Positions 38,127 through 48,448 of a stretch of DNA of 64,000 nucleotides are shown here, one piece after another (positions within the stretch are counted from its first letter, which is position 1; the number at the start of each line of letters is the position of its first letter). A program made the translations under genes and the position numbers. Source of the stretch: Pseudomonadota bacterium (GTDB taxonomy: Bacteria; Pseudomonadota; Alphaproteobacteria; Acetobacterales; Acetobacteraceae); NCBI GenBank assembly GCA_021801255.1, contig JAJYYH010000036.1, positions 124,001 to 188,000 on the forward strand. The letters are read 5' to 3'. Below the pieces are notes generated by a model. It was not told the origin of the DNA. It did not search any database and saw only the letters and a list, made by a program, of their open reading frames with translations.

Positions 38127-40972
38127 ACGCGCCCTTCCCCCTCGCGCCCGATCACGCCAGCAGTGAATTGATGCGCTCTCTCGCCGGGCTGGGCGAGGCG
38201 ATCGAGCGGGGTGAGGCGATCGACCCGGAGGCCCCCGACAGCCCGGGCGCGCTGGCACGCGAGGCAGCGCTTGCGGTGTTCCGCCGCCATCTCACCCGTC
38301 TGCAAGCGCATGTCCGTGACGTTTTCGAGCAGGGCCGCTTGGCCGGATTGCAGGCGGCGCAATTGCTCGCTGGGCTCACCGACGGCCTGGTCGCCGCCCT
38401 GCACAGCTACGCGGCGCAGGCCAACGGGCTCGCCGCCCCGCTCGCCCTGGTCGCGACCGGCGGCTATGGCCGCGGCCTGCTCGCCCCGTTCAGCGATATC
38501 GACCTCCTGTTCCTCACCGAAGCCAAGCCGACGCCCGAGACGCTCCGCGTCGTCGAGTTCATGCTCTATTTCCTCTGGGATCTCGGGCTCAAGGTCGGCC
38601 ACGCGACGCGCTCGATCGAGCAATGCCTGGAGGCGGCCGCCGCCGACACCACGGTACGCACCAGCCTGCTCGATGCCCGCTTCCTGGCCGGCGAGCGCAT
38701 CTTGTTCGACGGCTTCCGCAGCCGCTTCCAGAGCTTCTGCGCGGCCGACGGCAGCGCCTTCATCGCCGCCAAGCAGGCCGAGCGCGCCGCCCGCCATCGC
38801 CGCTTCGGCGACAGCCCGTTTCTGGTCGAGCCCAATATCAAGGAGGGGCGCGGCGGTCTGCGCGATATGCAAACGCTCTACTGGATCGCGCGGGCAACAC
38901 TCGGCATCGCGCGTCTCGATGACCTCGCCGATCCCGCCGGCCCCGCTGGCTGCCTGCTCACCGAGACCGAACTGCGCCTCGCGCGGCGCTCCTGGAATTT
39001 CCTTTGGACATTGCGCTTTCATCTCCACTACGTCGCCGGCCGCGCCGAGGAGCGCCTGACCTTCGACCTGCAGCCGATCGTCGGCGCCCGCATGGGCTAC
39101 ACGAGGCACGGCCGTCAGGACGGGGTGGAGCGCTTCATGCGCCACTACTTCCTCACCGTGCGCGAGGTGCTGCGCCTCTCGGGCGTGCTCGAACCGGCGC
39201 TGGTGCGCGCCGCCCTCGGCCCGCCCGCAGTCGCGCCCGAGACCGACAAGACGCTGCTCGCCGACGGCTTCGTGCTCGCCGACGGCATGCTGCTCGCCGC
39301 CCCCGGCCGTGGCTTCGAGCGCGAGCCGGTGCAGATGCTCCGCCTGCTCCAGGTGGCGCGTGACCGTGGCCTCGACCTTCACCCGCTGGCACTCCGCGCG
39401 CTGATCCGCAACGAGCGCGCCGGCATCGCGCTGCGCCATGACGCGGCGGCGGCGGCGCTGTTTCTCGATCTCTTGTGCGGCCGGGCGCCCGCCGCCCATC
39501 GCGGCGGGGCGGGGCGGCCGGATGGCGCGCGCTGGCTCGCGGTGCTCAACGAGGCGGGGTTTCTCGGGCGTTTCCTGCCCGATTGGGCGCGCGTCGTCGG
39601 CCAGATGCAGTTCGACACCTATCACGTCTTCACCGTCGATGAGCACACCATCGAGGCGATCCGCGTGCTCAACATGCTCGAACAGGGTGACCTCGCCGAA
39701 ATCGCGCCGGTGGCGACCGGCCTCGTCGATCACCTGCAATCGCGCCGCGCGCTCTATGTCGCGATGCTGCTGCACGACATCGCCAAGGGGCGCGGTGGCG
39801 ATCATTCCGAGATCGGCGCCGAAATCGCGCTCGAGGTCGGCCCGGCGCTCGGCCTCTCGGGCGAGGAGACCGAGATGGTCTCGTGGCTGGTGCTGCATCA
39901 TTTGCTGCTCAGCCAGACCGCCTTCAAGCGCGATATCGACGACCCGAAAACCATCCTCGACCTCGCCGATACCATCCAGTCGCCGGAGCGGCTGCGCCTG
40001 CTGCTGGTCCTCACGGTCGCCGATATGCGCGCGGTCTCGCCGAAGGTCTGGAACGGCTGGAAGGCGACGCTGCTGCGCGAGATTTTCGGCCGGGTGATGG
40101 AAGTGCTGGAGGGCGGGCTCGCCACCACCGAGCGCGATACACGGGTGGCACGCGCCCGCCAGGCGCTCGCGCGCCTGCTCGCCGACTGGCCCCGCGCGGA
40201 TCTGGAAAAATTCCTCGGGCTTGGCTATCCTAGCTACTGGCTCTCCTTCGACCCGCCGACCCATGCCCGCCACGCCAGCATGATCCGCGCCGCGACCGCC
40301 CATGGCGAGCGGCTGGTGGTGGCGAGCGAGCCGCTGCCGGCGCGCGCGGTGACCGAGGTCACGATCTATACCGAGGACCATGTCGGCCTCTTCAGCGGCA
40401 TTGCCGGCGCGTTGGCGGTCGCCGGTGCCTCGATCGTCGATGCCCGCATCCACACCATGACCAACGGCATGGCGCTCGACGTGTTCTGGATCCAGGACAC
40501 CAATGGCGGTGCCTTCGATGCGCCCCATCGCCTGGCGCGCTTGGCCGTGCTGATCGAGCAGACGCTCTCGGGCCGGCTCAAGCTCGCCGCCGAGATCCGC
40601 AAGCTCTCGCGCGGGCTGATCGGCAGCCGCATGCGCGCGATCCATGTGCCGCCGCGCGTCGTGGTCGATAACCACGCCTCCAGCACCCATACCGTGCTCG
40701 AGGTCAACGGCCGCGACCGGCCCGGCCTGCTGCACGACGTGACGGCGGCGATCAGCCGCCACGGGCTACAGATCGCCTCCGCCCATGTCACGACCTACGG
40801 CGTGCGGGCGGTGGACGTGTTCTATGTCAAGGACGTTTTCGGCCTCAAGATCGAGAATGAACAAAAGCTCGCGCAATTGCGCGAGTCCCTGCTGCGCGCC
40901 CTCGCCCCCACGGAAGAAGCGCCTCCCGTCCCCCTCCCAGCCCCCCGTCGCCGCCGTCTCGCCAGCGGGTGA
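38120..40972 (+). CDS. glnD: [Protein-PII] uridylyltransferase / uridylyl-removing enzyme
   Basis: 950 residues. Nucleotidyltransferase motif GGYGRGLLAPFSDIDLLFL near 113, the HD phosphohydrolase domain with LLHDIAKGRGGDHSEIGAEIA near 550, and two C-terminal ACT domains (~745 and ~855) that bind glutamine. It senses nitrogen status by uridylylating or deuridylylating PII proteins. The start overlaps mutS, suggesting translational coupling. Confidence 0.95.
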   Translation: MLNAPFPLAPDHASSELMRSLAGLGEAIERGEAIDPEAPDSPGALAREAALAVFRRHLTRLQAHVRDVFEQGRLAGLQAAQLLAGLTDGLVAALHSYAAQANGLAAPLALVATGGYGRGLLAPFSDIDLLFLTEAKPTPETLRVVEFMLYFLWDLGLKVGHATRSIEQCLEAAAADTTVRTSLLDARFLAGERILFDGFRSRFQSFCAADGSAFIAAKQAERAARHRRFGDSPFLVEPNIKEGRGGLRDMQTLYWIARATLGIARLDDLADPAGPAGCLLTETELRLARRSWNFLWTLRFHLHYVAGRAEERLTFDLQPIVGARMGYTRHGRQDGVERFMRHYFLTVREVLRLSGVLEPALVRAALGPPAVAPETDKTLLADGFVLADGMLLAAPGRGFEREPVQMLRLLQVARDRGLDLHPLALRALIRNERAGIALRHDAAAAALFLDLLCGRAPAAHRGGAGRPDGARWLAVLNEAGFLGRFLPDWARVVGQMQFDTYHVFTVDEHTIEAIRVLNMLEQGDLAEIAPVATGLVDHLQSRRALYVAMLLHDIAKGRGGDHSEIGAEIALEVGPALGLSGEETEMVSWLVLHHLLLSQTAFKRDIDDPKTILDLADTIQSPERLRLLLVLTVADMRAVSPKVWNGWKATLLREIFGRVMEVLEGGLATTERDTRVARARQALARLLADWPRADLEKFLGLGYPSYWLSFDPPTHARHASMIRAATAHGERLVVASEPLPARAVTEVTIYTEDHVGLFSGIAGALAVAGASIVDARIHTMTNGMALDVFWIQDTNGGAFDAPHRLARLAVLIEQTLSGRLKLAAEIRKLSRGLIGSRMRAIHVPPRVVVDNHASSTHTVLEVNGRDRPGLLHDVTAAISRHGLQIASAHVTTYGVRAVDVFYVKDVFGLKIENEQKLAQLRESLLRALAPTEEAPPVPLPAPRRRRLASG

Positions 40973-41049
40973 GGGGCGGTTGTTCAGCCGATCAACCTGT
41001 GAGGTCGCGGTGGGCCGCGGCGGATAACGAGCTACGCCGCGCCAGCCGC

Positions 41050-41595
41050 TCAAAAAACCTCGCTGAGTGCGATGGCGGCGCGGCAGCCCGATTTAATCAC
41101 CGCCGAGAGCACCCGATAGCCGGGGGTTTTCTCGGCCTCGTGCGCGAGGCCGATATCGCGGTGCGCGATTTCCTCGGCGCGGAATTGTTCGATGGTCTCG
41201 CGCAATTCCCCCTCCTCGGCGCCGAGAAAGCCGGCCTGGCGGGCGTAGTGTGCGTCGATCACTTCCTCGACCGCGACCGTGCAGGCCATCGCCGCGCGCT
41301 CGCCGAGCAGGGCGGTCGCCGCGCCCAAGGCAAAGCCCGCGATATGCCAGAGCGGCAACAATGCGGTCGGCCGGACGCGGCGTTCGGCAAGCAGGGCGGA
41401 AAAAGTGTTGAGATGCCGCTCCTCCTCGGCCTGCATCGCGGCAAGCAGGGGCGCCTTGTCGGAGTGGCGCAGCACCGCGCGCTGGCCCTGATAGATGCGG
41501 CGCGCACCGTATTCGCCGGCGTGATCGACGCGGATCATCCGCGCCAGTTTTTTCTCCGCCGGCGGGTCGCCCGGCAGACCAGGGCTGGTGATCAT
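41050..41595 (-). CDS. coq7: 3-demethoxyubiquinol 3-hydroxylase
   Basis: 181 residues. Carboxylate-bridged di-iron hydroxylase of ubiquinone synthesis. Ligand motifs IRVDHAGEYGA near residue 22, EEERHL near 58 and EEIAHRDIGLAHE near 145 are all visible, as is VEEVIDAHYARQ near 105. The family binds membranes peripherally and acts on 2-octaprenyl-3-methyl-6-methoxy-type intermediates. Its start overlaps the dsbB stop by 4 bp; it is convergent with glnD. Confidence 0.93.
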   Translation of the reverse strand: MITSPGLPGDPPAEKKLARMIRVDHAGEYGARRIYQGQRAVLRHSDKAPLLAAMQAEEERHLNTFSALLAERRVRPTALLPLWHIAGFALGAATALLGERAAMACTVAVEEVIDAHYARQAGFLGAEEGELRETIEQFRAEEIAHRDIGLAHEAEKTPGYRVLSAVIKSGCRAAIALSEVF

Positions 41596-42092
41596 CGCTT
41601 TTTACCCCTCTCACGCACGAGATAAGCCGCAATCACGATAAAAAACCCGAGGCTCGCGATAAAATTCATCGCCGCCATGGAGATCGGCAGGCCAGGGATC
41701 AGAAAAGTCGGCGCATCGCAGGGCTTGGCCGGGCGGTCGGGCATTTCCGCCAGCCGCTCGGCCAGGCTATGGCCGGAAATATGCGGCGCGGCGCATTCGG
41801 GCAGCGGGCTTGGCCACCAGTGCTGCTCGACCCCGACATGGACGGCGGCGATCACGGCACCGGCCAGCATGGTGAGCGCGAACAGCGCCAGAAATCCGCG
41901 CGCGACGCGCGGCGGCAGGATGGCGGCAAGGAGACCGAATACAATGGCGATGCGATAGGGCCAGCGTTCGACCAAGCAGAGCGCGCAGGGCACGATCCCA
42001 CCCCAATGCTCGGTGGCGAGCGCGGCGCCGAGCGCGAGCGCGGCGATAGCGGCGGCACCAAGAGCCAACGCGCGCGATGAGACATTCAGCAT
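41592..42092 (-). CDS. dsbB: Disulfide bond formation protein DsbB
   Basis: 166 residues with four membrane segments. The first periplasmic cysteine pair is in VPCALCLVERWPYR (residues ~35-50) and the second in the PECAAP...KPCDAP loop (~100-130). It reoxidises DsbA and passes electrons to ubiquinone. The coupling to coq7 in one transcript is notable because its electron acceptor is the Coq7 pathway product, though this pairing is common in the group. Confidence 0.9.
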   Translation of the reverse strand: MLNVSSRALALGAAAIAALALGAALATEHWGGIVPCALCLVERWPYRIAIVFGLLAAILPPRVARGFLALFALTMLAGAVIAAVHVGVEQHWWPSPLPECAAPHISGHSLAERLAEMPDRPAKPCDAPTFLIPGLPISMAAMNFIASLGFFIVIAAYLVRERGKKR

Positions 42093-42188
42093 GTCCGGAG
42101 GGATAGGGCACGCGGCGTCACGACGCCAGGGTGGGGCGGCCCCAGGACTGGGCGGCGCTGTTCCGCATCAGGGGCGGGACAGCACCGT

Positions 42189-44096
42189 TCAGGCGGCGCG
42201 GGCCGTGCTGCCTTGCACGAGCCTGCGGAGGTCCTCGGTGATCGCGGCGATCGGCGCGCCCCACGCGCCGGGGTTTTCCTGGCGGTAGAGGCGGAGGGAG
42301 GGATACCAGGGACTATCGCGGCGCTCACGCAGCCAGCGCCAGCAGCCATCGAAGCGCGACAGCAGCCAGACCGGTTTGCCCAGGGCGCCGGCGAGATGGG
42401 CAACCGAGGTATCGACGGCGATCACCAGATCGAGACCCGCGATGATCGCCGCGGTATCGGCGAAATCCATCACTTCCGGCATCGGATCGGAAATCGTCAT
42501 CCCCGCCGGCGGCGCCGCGACCTGCGCTGCCGGCGAGCCCTTCTGAAGACTGATGAAGCGCACGCCCGGAATTGCGGCAAGAGGAGAAAAATCGGCCAGT
42601 TTCATCGAGCGGCGGCGATCGATGCGGTGAGCCTCGATCATCTCCGGCCGTGGCTCGCCGGCCCACACCAGACCGACCCGCAAGCTTCCCTCGGCGGGCG
42701 GCAGGCGGCCCTGCCACTTTGCGACCAGCGCCGGATCAGCGCTGAGATAGGGAATCTCGGCCGGGACCGTAGCAAGCGTCGTGCCGAAGGCGAGCGGCAG
42801 ACTGAGCAGCGGGCAATGGACATCGAAATCCGGCAGCGCGGCACCCTGCGCGATCACCGCGGCGAGGCTTGGCAGGCAGGAAAAGAGCCGCGTGAGTGCG
42901 GCCGGCACTTCGAGCACGACACGGGCGCCGAGGGCGGCCACCATCGGTGCGTAGCGAACGAATTGCAGTGTGTCGCCATAGCCTTGCTCGGCGTGCAGCA
43001 GGATCGTCCGCCCGGCGATCGCCTCGCCCCGCCACGGCTTCTGGGAAAAGTCGCGCGGCATCACGGGGGGGCGCTGCCAACGCCATTCATGCTCCTCCCA
43101 GCCCTCGCGCAGGCGGCCGGAAATCAGCAGGCTGCTCGCGAGGTCGAAATGCGCATCGGCATGGTCGGGCATTCGCCGCAGCACCGCGCGGCGATCCGCG
43201 ATCGCCTCCTCCAGCCGGCCGAGCGCATGCAGGGCGAGGCCGCGATTGAGCAAGGCCGGCGCACAATCCGGCGTCAGGTCCAACGCCCGGTTGGCAACTT
43301 CGATGGCGCGTTCATGCTGGCCGCAATCATGGAGGACCCCGGCGAGAGAAACATAGGTGTCGGCCTGGTCAGGCGCCGCCCGCACGGCGGCCATGAGGGT
43401 CTCGATCGCTTCCTCGTAGCGGTAGAGCCCGTGCAGCGCGCTGCCCTGATTGAGCAGTAGGGCGGGATGGGTGAGGCCGCGCGCCCGCGCCTCCTCGCAA
43501 GCCAGCAACGCCGCCTCGGGCTGGCCGATGTTCTTGAGGGAAAAAGCGAGATTGACCCACGCCTCGGCGTTGTCCGGGTCGGCACGCACGGCGCCGCGGA
43601 AGGCCTCGGCCGCTTCATGCGGGCGCTTAAGCGCGTTGAGCGCCACACCGAGATTATACCACGCGGCCGAAAAACCCGGCCGCGCCGCGACCGCCGCGCC
43701 ATAGGCGGCGATGGCGCCCTCGATCTGGCCGAGAAGATAGTTGCAGCAGCCGAGGCCGAACTGGGCATCGGCCAATTCCGGGGCAGGCCCGCCGGCGGCG
43801 AAGCCAATCGCCTCGCGATAGGCCGCGCGTGCCGCCTGAATGCGCCCGTCGCGCTCCAGTGCGGTGCCAAGACAGAGATAGAACCGGGCCTCCGGCGCCA
43901 GCGCCAGCGCCTGACGGAAGAGCGTGGCCGCGGTGGCGAAACGCCCGGCGCCGAGATGCAGGATGCCACGGCGAAACCGCGCCTCGGCGCTGTCGGGAAA
44001 GCGGTTGATGGCGCTCATGTAGGCGCGATCCGCCGCTTCCATCGTCCCGGCGTGGTGCAGCCTAAGCGCGTCATCCAGGACTTGATCGAGTGTCAT
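42189..44096 (-). CDS. TPR-repeat protein with glycosyltransferase-9-like C-terminal domain
   Basis: 635 residues. About ten tetratricopeptide repeats fill residues 10-330 (for example [40 protein letters not shown]). The C-terminal ~270 residues resemble ADP-heptose:LPS glycosyltransferases: [21 protein letters not shown] near 365, then [13 protein letters not shown], and [20 protein letters not shown] near 575, a donor-binding signature. Proteins with this layout occur in alphaproteobacteria and may glycosylate surface or flagellar targets; substrate unknown. ATG 44096 with an AAGG site is preferred over 44135. Confidence 0.85.
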   Translation of the reverse strand: MTLDQVLDDALRLHHAGTMEAADRAYMSAINRFPDSAEARFRRGILHLGAGRFATAATLFRQALALAPEARFYLCLGTALERDGRIQAARAAYREAIGFAAGGPAPELADAQFGLGCCNYLLGQIEGAIAAYGAAVAARPGFSAAWYNLGVALNALKRPHEAAEAFRGAVRADPDNAEAWVNLAFSLKNIGQPEAALLACEEARARGLTHPALLLNQGSALHGLYRYEEAIETLMAAVRAAPDQADTYVSLAGVLHDCGQHERAIEVANRALDLTPDCAPALLNRGLALHALGRLEEAIADRRAVLRRMPDHADAHFDLASSLLISGRLREGWEEHEWRWQRPPVMPRDFSQKPWRGEAIAGRTILLHAEQGYGDTLQFVRYAPMVAALGARVVLEVPAALTRLFSCLPSLAAVIAQGAALPDFDVHCPLLSLPLAFGTTLATVPAEIPYLSADPALVAKWQGRLPPAEGSLRVGLVWAGEPRPEMIEAHRIDRRRSMKLADFSPLAAIPGVRFISLQKGSPAAQVAAPPAGMTISDPMPEVMDFADTAAIIAGLDLVIAVDTSVAHLAGALGKPVWLLSRFDGCWRWLRERRDSPWYPSLRLYRQENPGAWGAPIAAITEDLRRLVQGSTARAA

Positions 44097-44304
44097 GGCC
44101 CTTACCATCGCTGGGGTGGCATTTCCTGCCTTCACCGCTATTGAACATTGCGTTGGTAAAGAGCCGATTAAGGCGTGGGCTTGCCGGCGAACCGATCTCG
44201 GCGATATAGGGAGGCAAAGGTCGCCGCACCAGAAAGCGGCGGGCGCCCGTGGGGGCGCACCAGCTCACGGGTCGGGGGAAAATCGGGGATCATCGACAGA
44301 CGCC

Positions 44305-45516
44305 ATGCACCCATTCCACGCCCTTTGCGACCAAACCCTGGCCGACATTCGCGTCCAGGGGCATTATCGTACGTTCACCCCGCTCGGGCGCAACGCCGAA
44401 CGCTACCCCATCTATGAATGGGAGCATGCCGGGCAAAAACGCGAGGTCGTGGTGTGGTCGGCCAACGACTATCTCGGCATGGGCGCCGCCCCGGTGACGG
44501 TGGCAGCCGCCGTGGCCGCGGCGCGCAGTTTTGGGGTCGGCGCCGGCGGCACCCGCAACATCGCCGGCACCAGCCCGCTGCACGACGCCCTGGAGGCGGA
44601 ACTCGCCGATCTCCACGGCAAGGAGGCGGCGCTTTTGTTCACCTCCGGCTATGTCTCGAACGACGCAGCGCTGACCACCATTCTCGGCAGCCTGCCCGGC
44701 TGGGAGGTTTTTTCGGACGCGAAAAACCACGCCTCGATGATCGCCGGCATGCGTCACAGCCCGGCCAAGCGGCATATCTTCCGCCACAACGATCTCGACC
44801 ATCTCGAAGCCTTGCTGCGCGCGGCACCGGCAGCTTCGCCCAAGCTGATCGCCTTCGAGAGCGTCTATTCGATGGACGCCGATATCGCGCCGATCGGCGC
44901 CATCGCGGCGCTCGCCCGCCGCTACGGCGCCCTCACCTATCTCGACGAGGTCCATGCCGTCGGCCTCTATGGCCCGCAAGGCGGCGGGGTTGCCGAGCGC
45001 GACGGCGTCGCGGCCGAGATCGACATCATCGAGGGGACGCTGGCCAAGGGGTTCGGCACCCATGGCGGCTATATCACCGGGCGCGCCGAGGTGATCGATT
45101 TCATCCGCTCGACCGCCTCTGGCTTCATCTTCACGACCTCCCTACCCCCGGTCATCGCCGCCGCGGCGCTGGCCGCGATCCGCCATGTCCGGGCACATCC
45201 CGAGCTGCGCGCCCGGTTGTTCGAGCGCGCCGAAACCCTGAAGCGCCGCCTCGACGAGGCCTGCATCCCGCGCCTGCCCTCGGTGAGCCATATCGTGCCG
45301 GTGCAGATCGGCGAGGCCGCGCGCTGCAAGGTGGTGAGCAAGCGGTTGCTGGAAGAATTCGGCATCTATGCCACGCCGATCAACTACCCGACGGTGCCGC
45401 GGGGCACCGAGCGGCTGCGTCTCACCCCCGGCCCCTTTCATACGGACGCGATGATGGATCGTCTGGTCGCAGCCCTCGGCCAGGTGCTCGGCGTGGCGGC
45501 CTCGAGGGCGGCTTGA
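44305..45516 (+). CDS. hemA: 5-aminolevulinate synthase
   Basis: 403 residues, pyridoxal-phosphate enzyme of the alpha-oxoamine synthase family. It condenses glycine and succinyl-CoA to ALA, the first step of heme and corrin synthesis in alphaproteobacteria. Visible motifs: [12 protein letters not shown] near 50, [21 protein letters not shown] near 82, [17 protein letters not shown] near 212, and the PLP lysine in [13 protein letters not shown] near 250. ATG 44305 gives the usual start ([12 protein letters not shown]). The following methyltransferase starts on its stop codon. Confidence 0.95.
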   Translation: MHPFHALCDQTLADIRVQGHYRTFTPLGRNAERYPIYEWEHAGQKREVVVWSANDYLGMGAAPVTVAAAVAAARSFGVGAGGTRNIAGTSPLHDALEAELADLHGKEAALLFTSGYVSNDAALTTILGSLPGWEVFSDAKNHASMIAGMRHSPAKRHIFRHNDLDHLEALLRAAPAASPKLIAFESVYSMDADIAPIGAIAALARRYGALTYLDEVHAVGLYGPQGGGVAERDGVAAEIDIIEGTLAKGFGTHGGYITGRAEVIDFIRSTASGFIFTTSLPPVIAAAALAAIRHVRAHPELRARLFERAETLKRRLDEACIPRLPSVSHIVPVQIGEAARCKVVSKRLLEEFGIYATPINYPTVPRGTERLRLTPGPFHTDAMMDRLVAALGQVLGVAASRAA

Positions 45517-46706
45517 GCGGGGATGCGGCGCGCCCGCTCCTCCGCCTCAAGCCGCGCGCCGACCGGCGGCTAAAATCCGGACACCCTTGGGCGTTCAGCA
45601 ACGAGATCGCACCTTCCCCGGCGCTCAGCGCCGTGCCGGCCGGCGGCCTTGTCCGGCTCGAAGCCGATGACGGCACCCGCTTCGGTACTTTCTACTTCAA
45701 CCCGCACAGCCTGATCGCCGCCCGCCTGCTCGACCGCGACCCGGACGCCGTGATCGATGGCGCCTGGTTCGCCGCCCGCCTCGGCGCCGCGCGCGCCCTC
45801 CGCGCCCGGCTCGGTCTCGGCCCCGCCCATCGCCTGATCCATGCCGAGGCCGATGGGCTACCCGGCCTGGTCATCGACCGCTTCGACGATGTCGCCGTGG
45901 TCCAGGCCAATACCGCCGGGATGGAGCGGCTGCTCCCCGAACTCCTCGCCGGGCTCGCCGCGACCCTGCCGCTCCGCGCCGTGGTGGCGCGCAATGACAG
46001 CCCGGTACGCACGCTCGAAGCCCTGCCGCGCGAGACCCGGCTGCTCATCGGAGAGGATATGCCCGCGAGCGTCACCGAGGGGGGCGTACGCTTTCCTCTC
46101 GACCTGCTCGGGGGGCAAAAAACCGGCTGGTATTTCGACCAGCGCCCACATCGCGACATGATCGCGCGCCTCGCCCCCGGCGCCCGGGTGCTCGACCTTT
46201 TTTGCCATACCGGCGGTTTCGGGCTGCGCGCCGCTCATGCCGGCGCGGCCGAGGTTTTGCTCATCGACCAGAGTGCCCCGGCCCTCGCGCTGGCCGCGCA
46301 GGCGGCGGCCGAAAACGGTTTTTCCCCGCGCATCACAACGCGCCAGGGTGAGGTTTTCGCAGCACTCGCCGCGCTGGGCGAAGCCGGGCAGCGCTATGAT
46401 ATTGTAATCGCCGATCCACCCGCCTTCGCCCCCACACGCAAGGATCAGGCGGCGGGTCTGCGCGCTTACGCCCGGCTCGCCCGGCTCGCGTGCGGGCTCG
46501 TCGCGCCGGGCGGGTTTCTCTTCATCGCCTCGTGCAGCCATCACGCCCCGGCGGCGGAATTCACGAGCGCCGTCGCCAACGGGCTGCATCGGGCGCGCCG
46601 CGAGGGGCGCATTCTCGCCTCCGGCGGCGCCGGACCCGACCACCCGGTGCATCCCGCGCTGCCCGAAAGCGCCTATCTCAAGACGGCGCTGCTCCAGATT
46701 TCGTGA
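45513..46706 (+). CDS. Class I SAM-dependent rRNA (cytosine-C5) methyltransferase, RlmI-like
   Basis: 397 residues. N-terminal PUA-like domain ([23 protein letters not shown]), a connector, and a Rossmann methyltransferase from ~residue 210 with [30 protein letters not shown] (SAM loop) and VIADPPAF, the catalytic-type motif; a cysteine in FIASCSHH near 340 could act in C5 methylation. The E. coli relative RlmI modifies C1962 of 23S rRNA. The start is uncertain: TTG 45513 overlaps the hemA stop (TTGA) and is the best placed; frame text further upstream is a shadow of hemA. Confidence 0.88.
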   Translation: MSGDAARPLLRLKPRADRRLKSGHPWAFSNEIAPSPALSAVPAGGLVRLEADDGTRFGTFYFNPHSLIAARLLDRDPDAVIDGAWFAARLGAARALRARLGLGPAHRLIHAEADGLPGLVIDRFDDVAVVQANTAGMERLLPELLAGLAATLPLRAVVARNDSPVRTLEALPRETRLLIGEDMPASVTEGGVRFPLDLLGGQKTGWYFDQRPHRDMIARLAPGARVLDLFCHTGGFGLRAAHAGAAEVLLIDQSAPALALAAQAAAENGFSPRITTRQGEVFAALAALGEAGQRYDIVIADPPAFAPTRKDQAAGLRAYARLARLACGLVAPGGFLFIASCSHHAPAAEFTSAVANGLHRARREGRILASGGAGPDHPVHPALPESAYLKTALLQIS

Positions 46707-46793
46707 TCACGCCGCCCGTCTTTCACAAATCCGTGACCACCCTCCGAAAATGTTTTATTTTTTCGACGCGCGGCGTTAACTTGAAATTAACCC

Positions 46794-47054
46794 ATGTATG
46801 TCACCGTTCTCACCATGTTGAGCAGCACATCCTTATCGGCCTTTTCGGTCGCCTCGGGGGTTGATCAAGCGCAGCGTTCCGGCGCGGTCCAGCCGGTGCG
46901 CAATCTTCCCGGCCTCGCCGGCAACAGCCAGCCGAGCAACGCCTCTTCCAGCCAGGCGAGCCCGCCGGGACAGCCGAACCAGCCCTTCACCCTGCCCAAC
47001 CTCGCCCCCGGCCAGATCCTGCCGCGCGGCTCGCTGCTCAACCTCTCGGTCTAA
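46794..47054 (+). CDS. Small hypothetical protein, Ser/Gln/Pro-rich
   Basis: 86 residues starting VTVLTMLSSTSLSAFSVASG. The N-terminus is weakly hydrophobic but is not a clean signal peptide; the middle is Ser/Gln/Asn-rich and the end is LPNLAPGQILPRGSLLNLSV. I do not recognise a family. An AT-rich stretch at 46735-46790 (TTTTATTTTTT, TTAACTTGAAATTAA) could be its promoter. A later ATG at 46815 is an alternative start. The next element is a dispersed repeat 37 bp past its stop. Confidence 0.5.
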   Translation: MYVTVLTMLSSTSLSAFSVASGVDQAQRSGAVQPVRNLPGLAGNSQPSNASSSQASPPGQPNQPFTLPNLAPGQILPRGSLLNLSV

Positions 47055-47090
47055 CCGCCGGGCACAATCAGTCGCGCGGGCGAAGATAAG

Positions 47091-47196
47091 GCGAGGGCTC
47101 CGCCCTCGACCCGCTGGGGCCAGTGGCCCCAGACCCCCATTCCGGAGGGTCGAGGGACTTCCGTCTCTCGCGAGATAGAGGGGCGGAGCCGCTTCC
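47091..47196 (+). repeat. Dispersed dyad repeat, copy E
   Basis: GCGAGGGCTCCGCCCTCG, CGCTGGGGCCAGTGGCCCCAG and a degenerate right half. It shares CTGGGGCCAGTGG with the truncated copy at 10103. It lies between a plus-strand gene and a minus-strand gene that converge on it. Confidence 0.75.
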
Positions 47197-47211
47197 ATAC
47201 CTTGCCGCGGC

Positions 47212-48399
47212 TCAGGGCCAGGGCGTGGCGATGGCCGCGGGACCGCCGGGGACGGCAATCGTGACGCCGGGCACCAGTTTGCCGCCATGCCAGCGGAATA
47301 CCTGGATTTCGTGCTCGCGCATATTCTGCACCAGAATCAGCCGTCCGTCGCGGGAGAAGGCGACGCCTTGGGTCCAGCCGCCATCGCCGGTCTCGGCCAC
47401 TTTCCGCAGCATCGTGCCGGCGGTGGTCAGTCCCTTGGCATCGGGCCTTTGCACGGCGTAGAGGCTGAGTACGCCGCCGGTGTTGAAGAACGGCGTATGG
47501 GCGGGTTTCAGCGTGCCGTTGATACAGTTGACCGCGAGATATTTGCCATCGGGCGAGAATTTCACCGCTTCCGGCCCGCTCGGCACGGCGATGGTGTCGA
47601 TGGTGCGCGGCGGGGTCGCCTGGAGGTCGATCAGGCTCACGGTATCAACATCGCCATCGCCCCGCCCGATATTGCTCACCGCGGCGAGGGTGCCGGCAGG
47701 GTTGGTGTCGATGGTGTCGGGAGTGACGCCGGTGGTGATCGGCCGCGGGTCGAGGCTGAGCGTGGTGCCCGAGACATGCAGGAGGCTCACCATGTGATCG
47801 GCGAGCCGGCTGACCAGGATGAAGCTCCCATCATGGGAGAAAACGATGCCGACAGGCTGCGATTTGGCATTGTCGAGGCTGAATTTCCCGACCGGATCGA
47901 GGTGATGGCCGGTGACGCGGAAAATCGAGATCGTGCCCTCGAAGCGGTTGGCGACGAGTGCGACCTTGCCATCCGGCGAGATGCGCACCGCCGAGGCCCC
48001 GAGCCCGGCATGCAGCGACTGGGCCACGCGCGGCGGCGAGACCGTGAGATCGACCACCGAGAGGCGGTCATCCGGCGCCGTGCCGTCGGCGGACTTGGCC
48101 TCCGCCCGGGTCGAGGAGGTAACGAGGGCGAAACTGGCATCGGCCGCGATCGCCAGCGCCATCGGCGGGCCGATATCGCTGAACGGCACGTCAATCGAGG
48201 AGACCAGGCGTGGCGGGCTCGATTGCAGGTCGATCACCGAGAGCGTGTCGGGGAGCGCGTTGCGGATGCCGAGCGGTTTGCCGTCGATGATGGTGGTGTG
48301 ATTGTCATTCGCCGAAAGCGCGAAATCGGCCGCCCCGGCCGCCCGCGCGAGGCCAAGGAGCGCTGTCAGCGCGACCCCGGCGGCTAAGAGAGAACGCAT
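47212..48399 (-). CDS. Periplasmic beta-propeller protein (YVTN/lactonase-like repeats)
   Basis: 395 residues. Signal peptide RSLLAAGVALTALLGLARAAGA, cleavage near residue 24, then about seven beta-propeller blades with recurring xxSPDGKxxxV motifs (VRISPDGKVALVANRFEGTI near 145, VKFSPDGKYLAVNCINGT near 280, VAFSRDGRLILVQN near 350). Proteins of this kind include lactonases and unknown scaffolds; no catalytic residues can be assigned. It appears monocistronic. Confidence 0.85.
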   Translation of the reverse strand: MRSLLAAGVALTALLGLARAAGAADFALSANDNHTTIIDGKPLGIRNALPDTLSVIDLQSSPPRLVSSIDVPFSDIGPPMALAIAADASFALVTSSTRAEAKSADGTAPDDRLSVVDLTVSPPRVAQSLHAGLGASAVRISPDGKVALVANRFEGTISIFRVTGHHLDPVGKFSLDNAKSQPVGIVFSHDGSFILVSRLADHMVSLLHVSGTTLSLDPRPITTGVTPDTIDTNPAGTLAAVSNIGRGDGDVDTVSLIDLQATPPRTIDTIAVPSGPEAVKFSPDGKYLAVNCINGTLKPAHTPFFNTGGVLSLYAVQRPDAKGLTTAGTMLRKVAETGDGGWTQGVAFSRDGRLILVQNMREHEIQVFRWHGGKLVPGVTIAVPGGPAAIATPWP

Positions 48400-48448
48400 G
48401 TCCGTTTCCTTCCCCAGTGCTGTTTAGCCAAAATGTGGGGCCCACCGC

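Noticed and set aside
37544-40762. 1072-residue open frame on the minus strand
   Set aside because: It is antisense to mutS/glnD, composed of Arg/Gly/Ala/His-rich text with no domain; glnD on the plus strand is fully supported.
44418-45512. Upstream extension of the rRNA methyltransferase frame, suggesting a hemA fusion
   Set aside because: The text upstream of 45513 is a frame-shifted shadow of hemA; the methyltransferase domains begin after the hemA stop.
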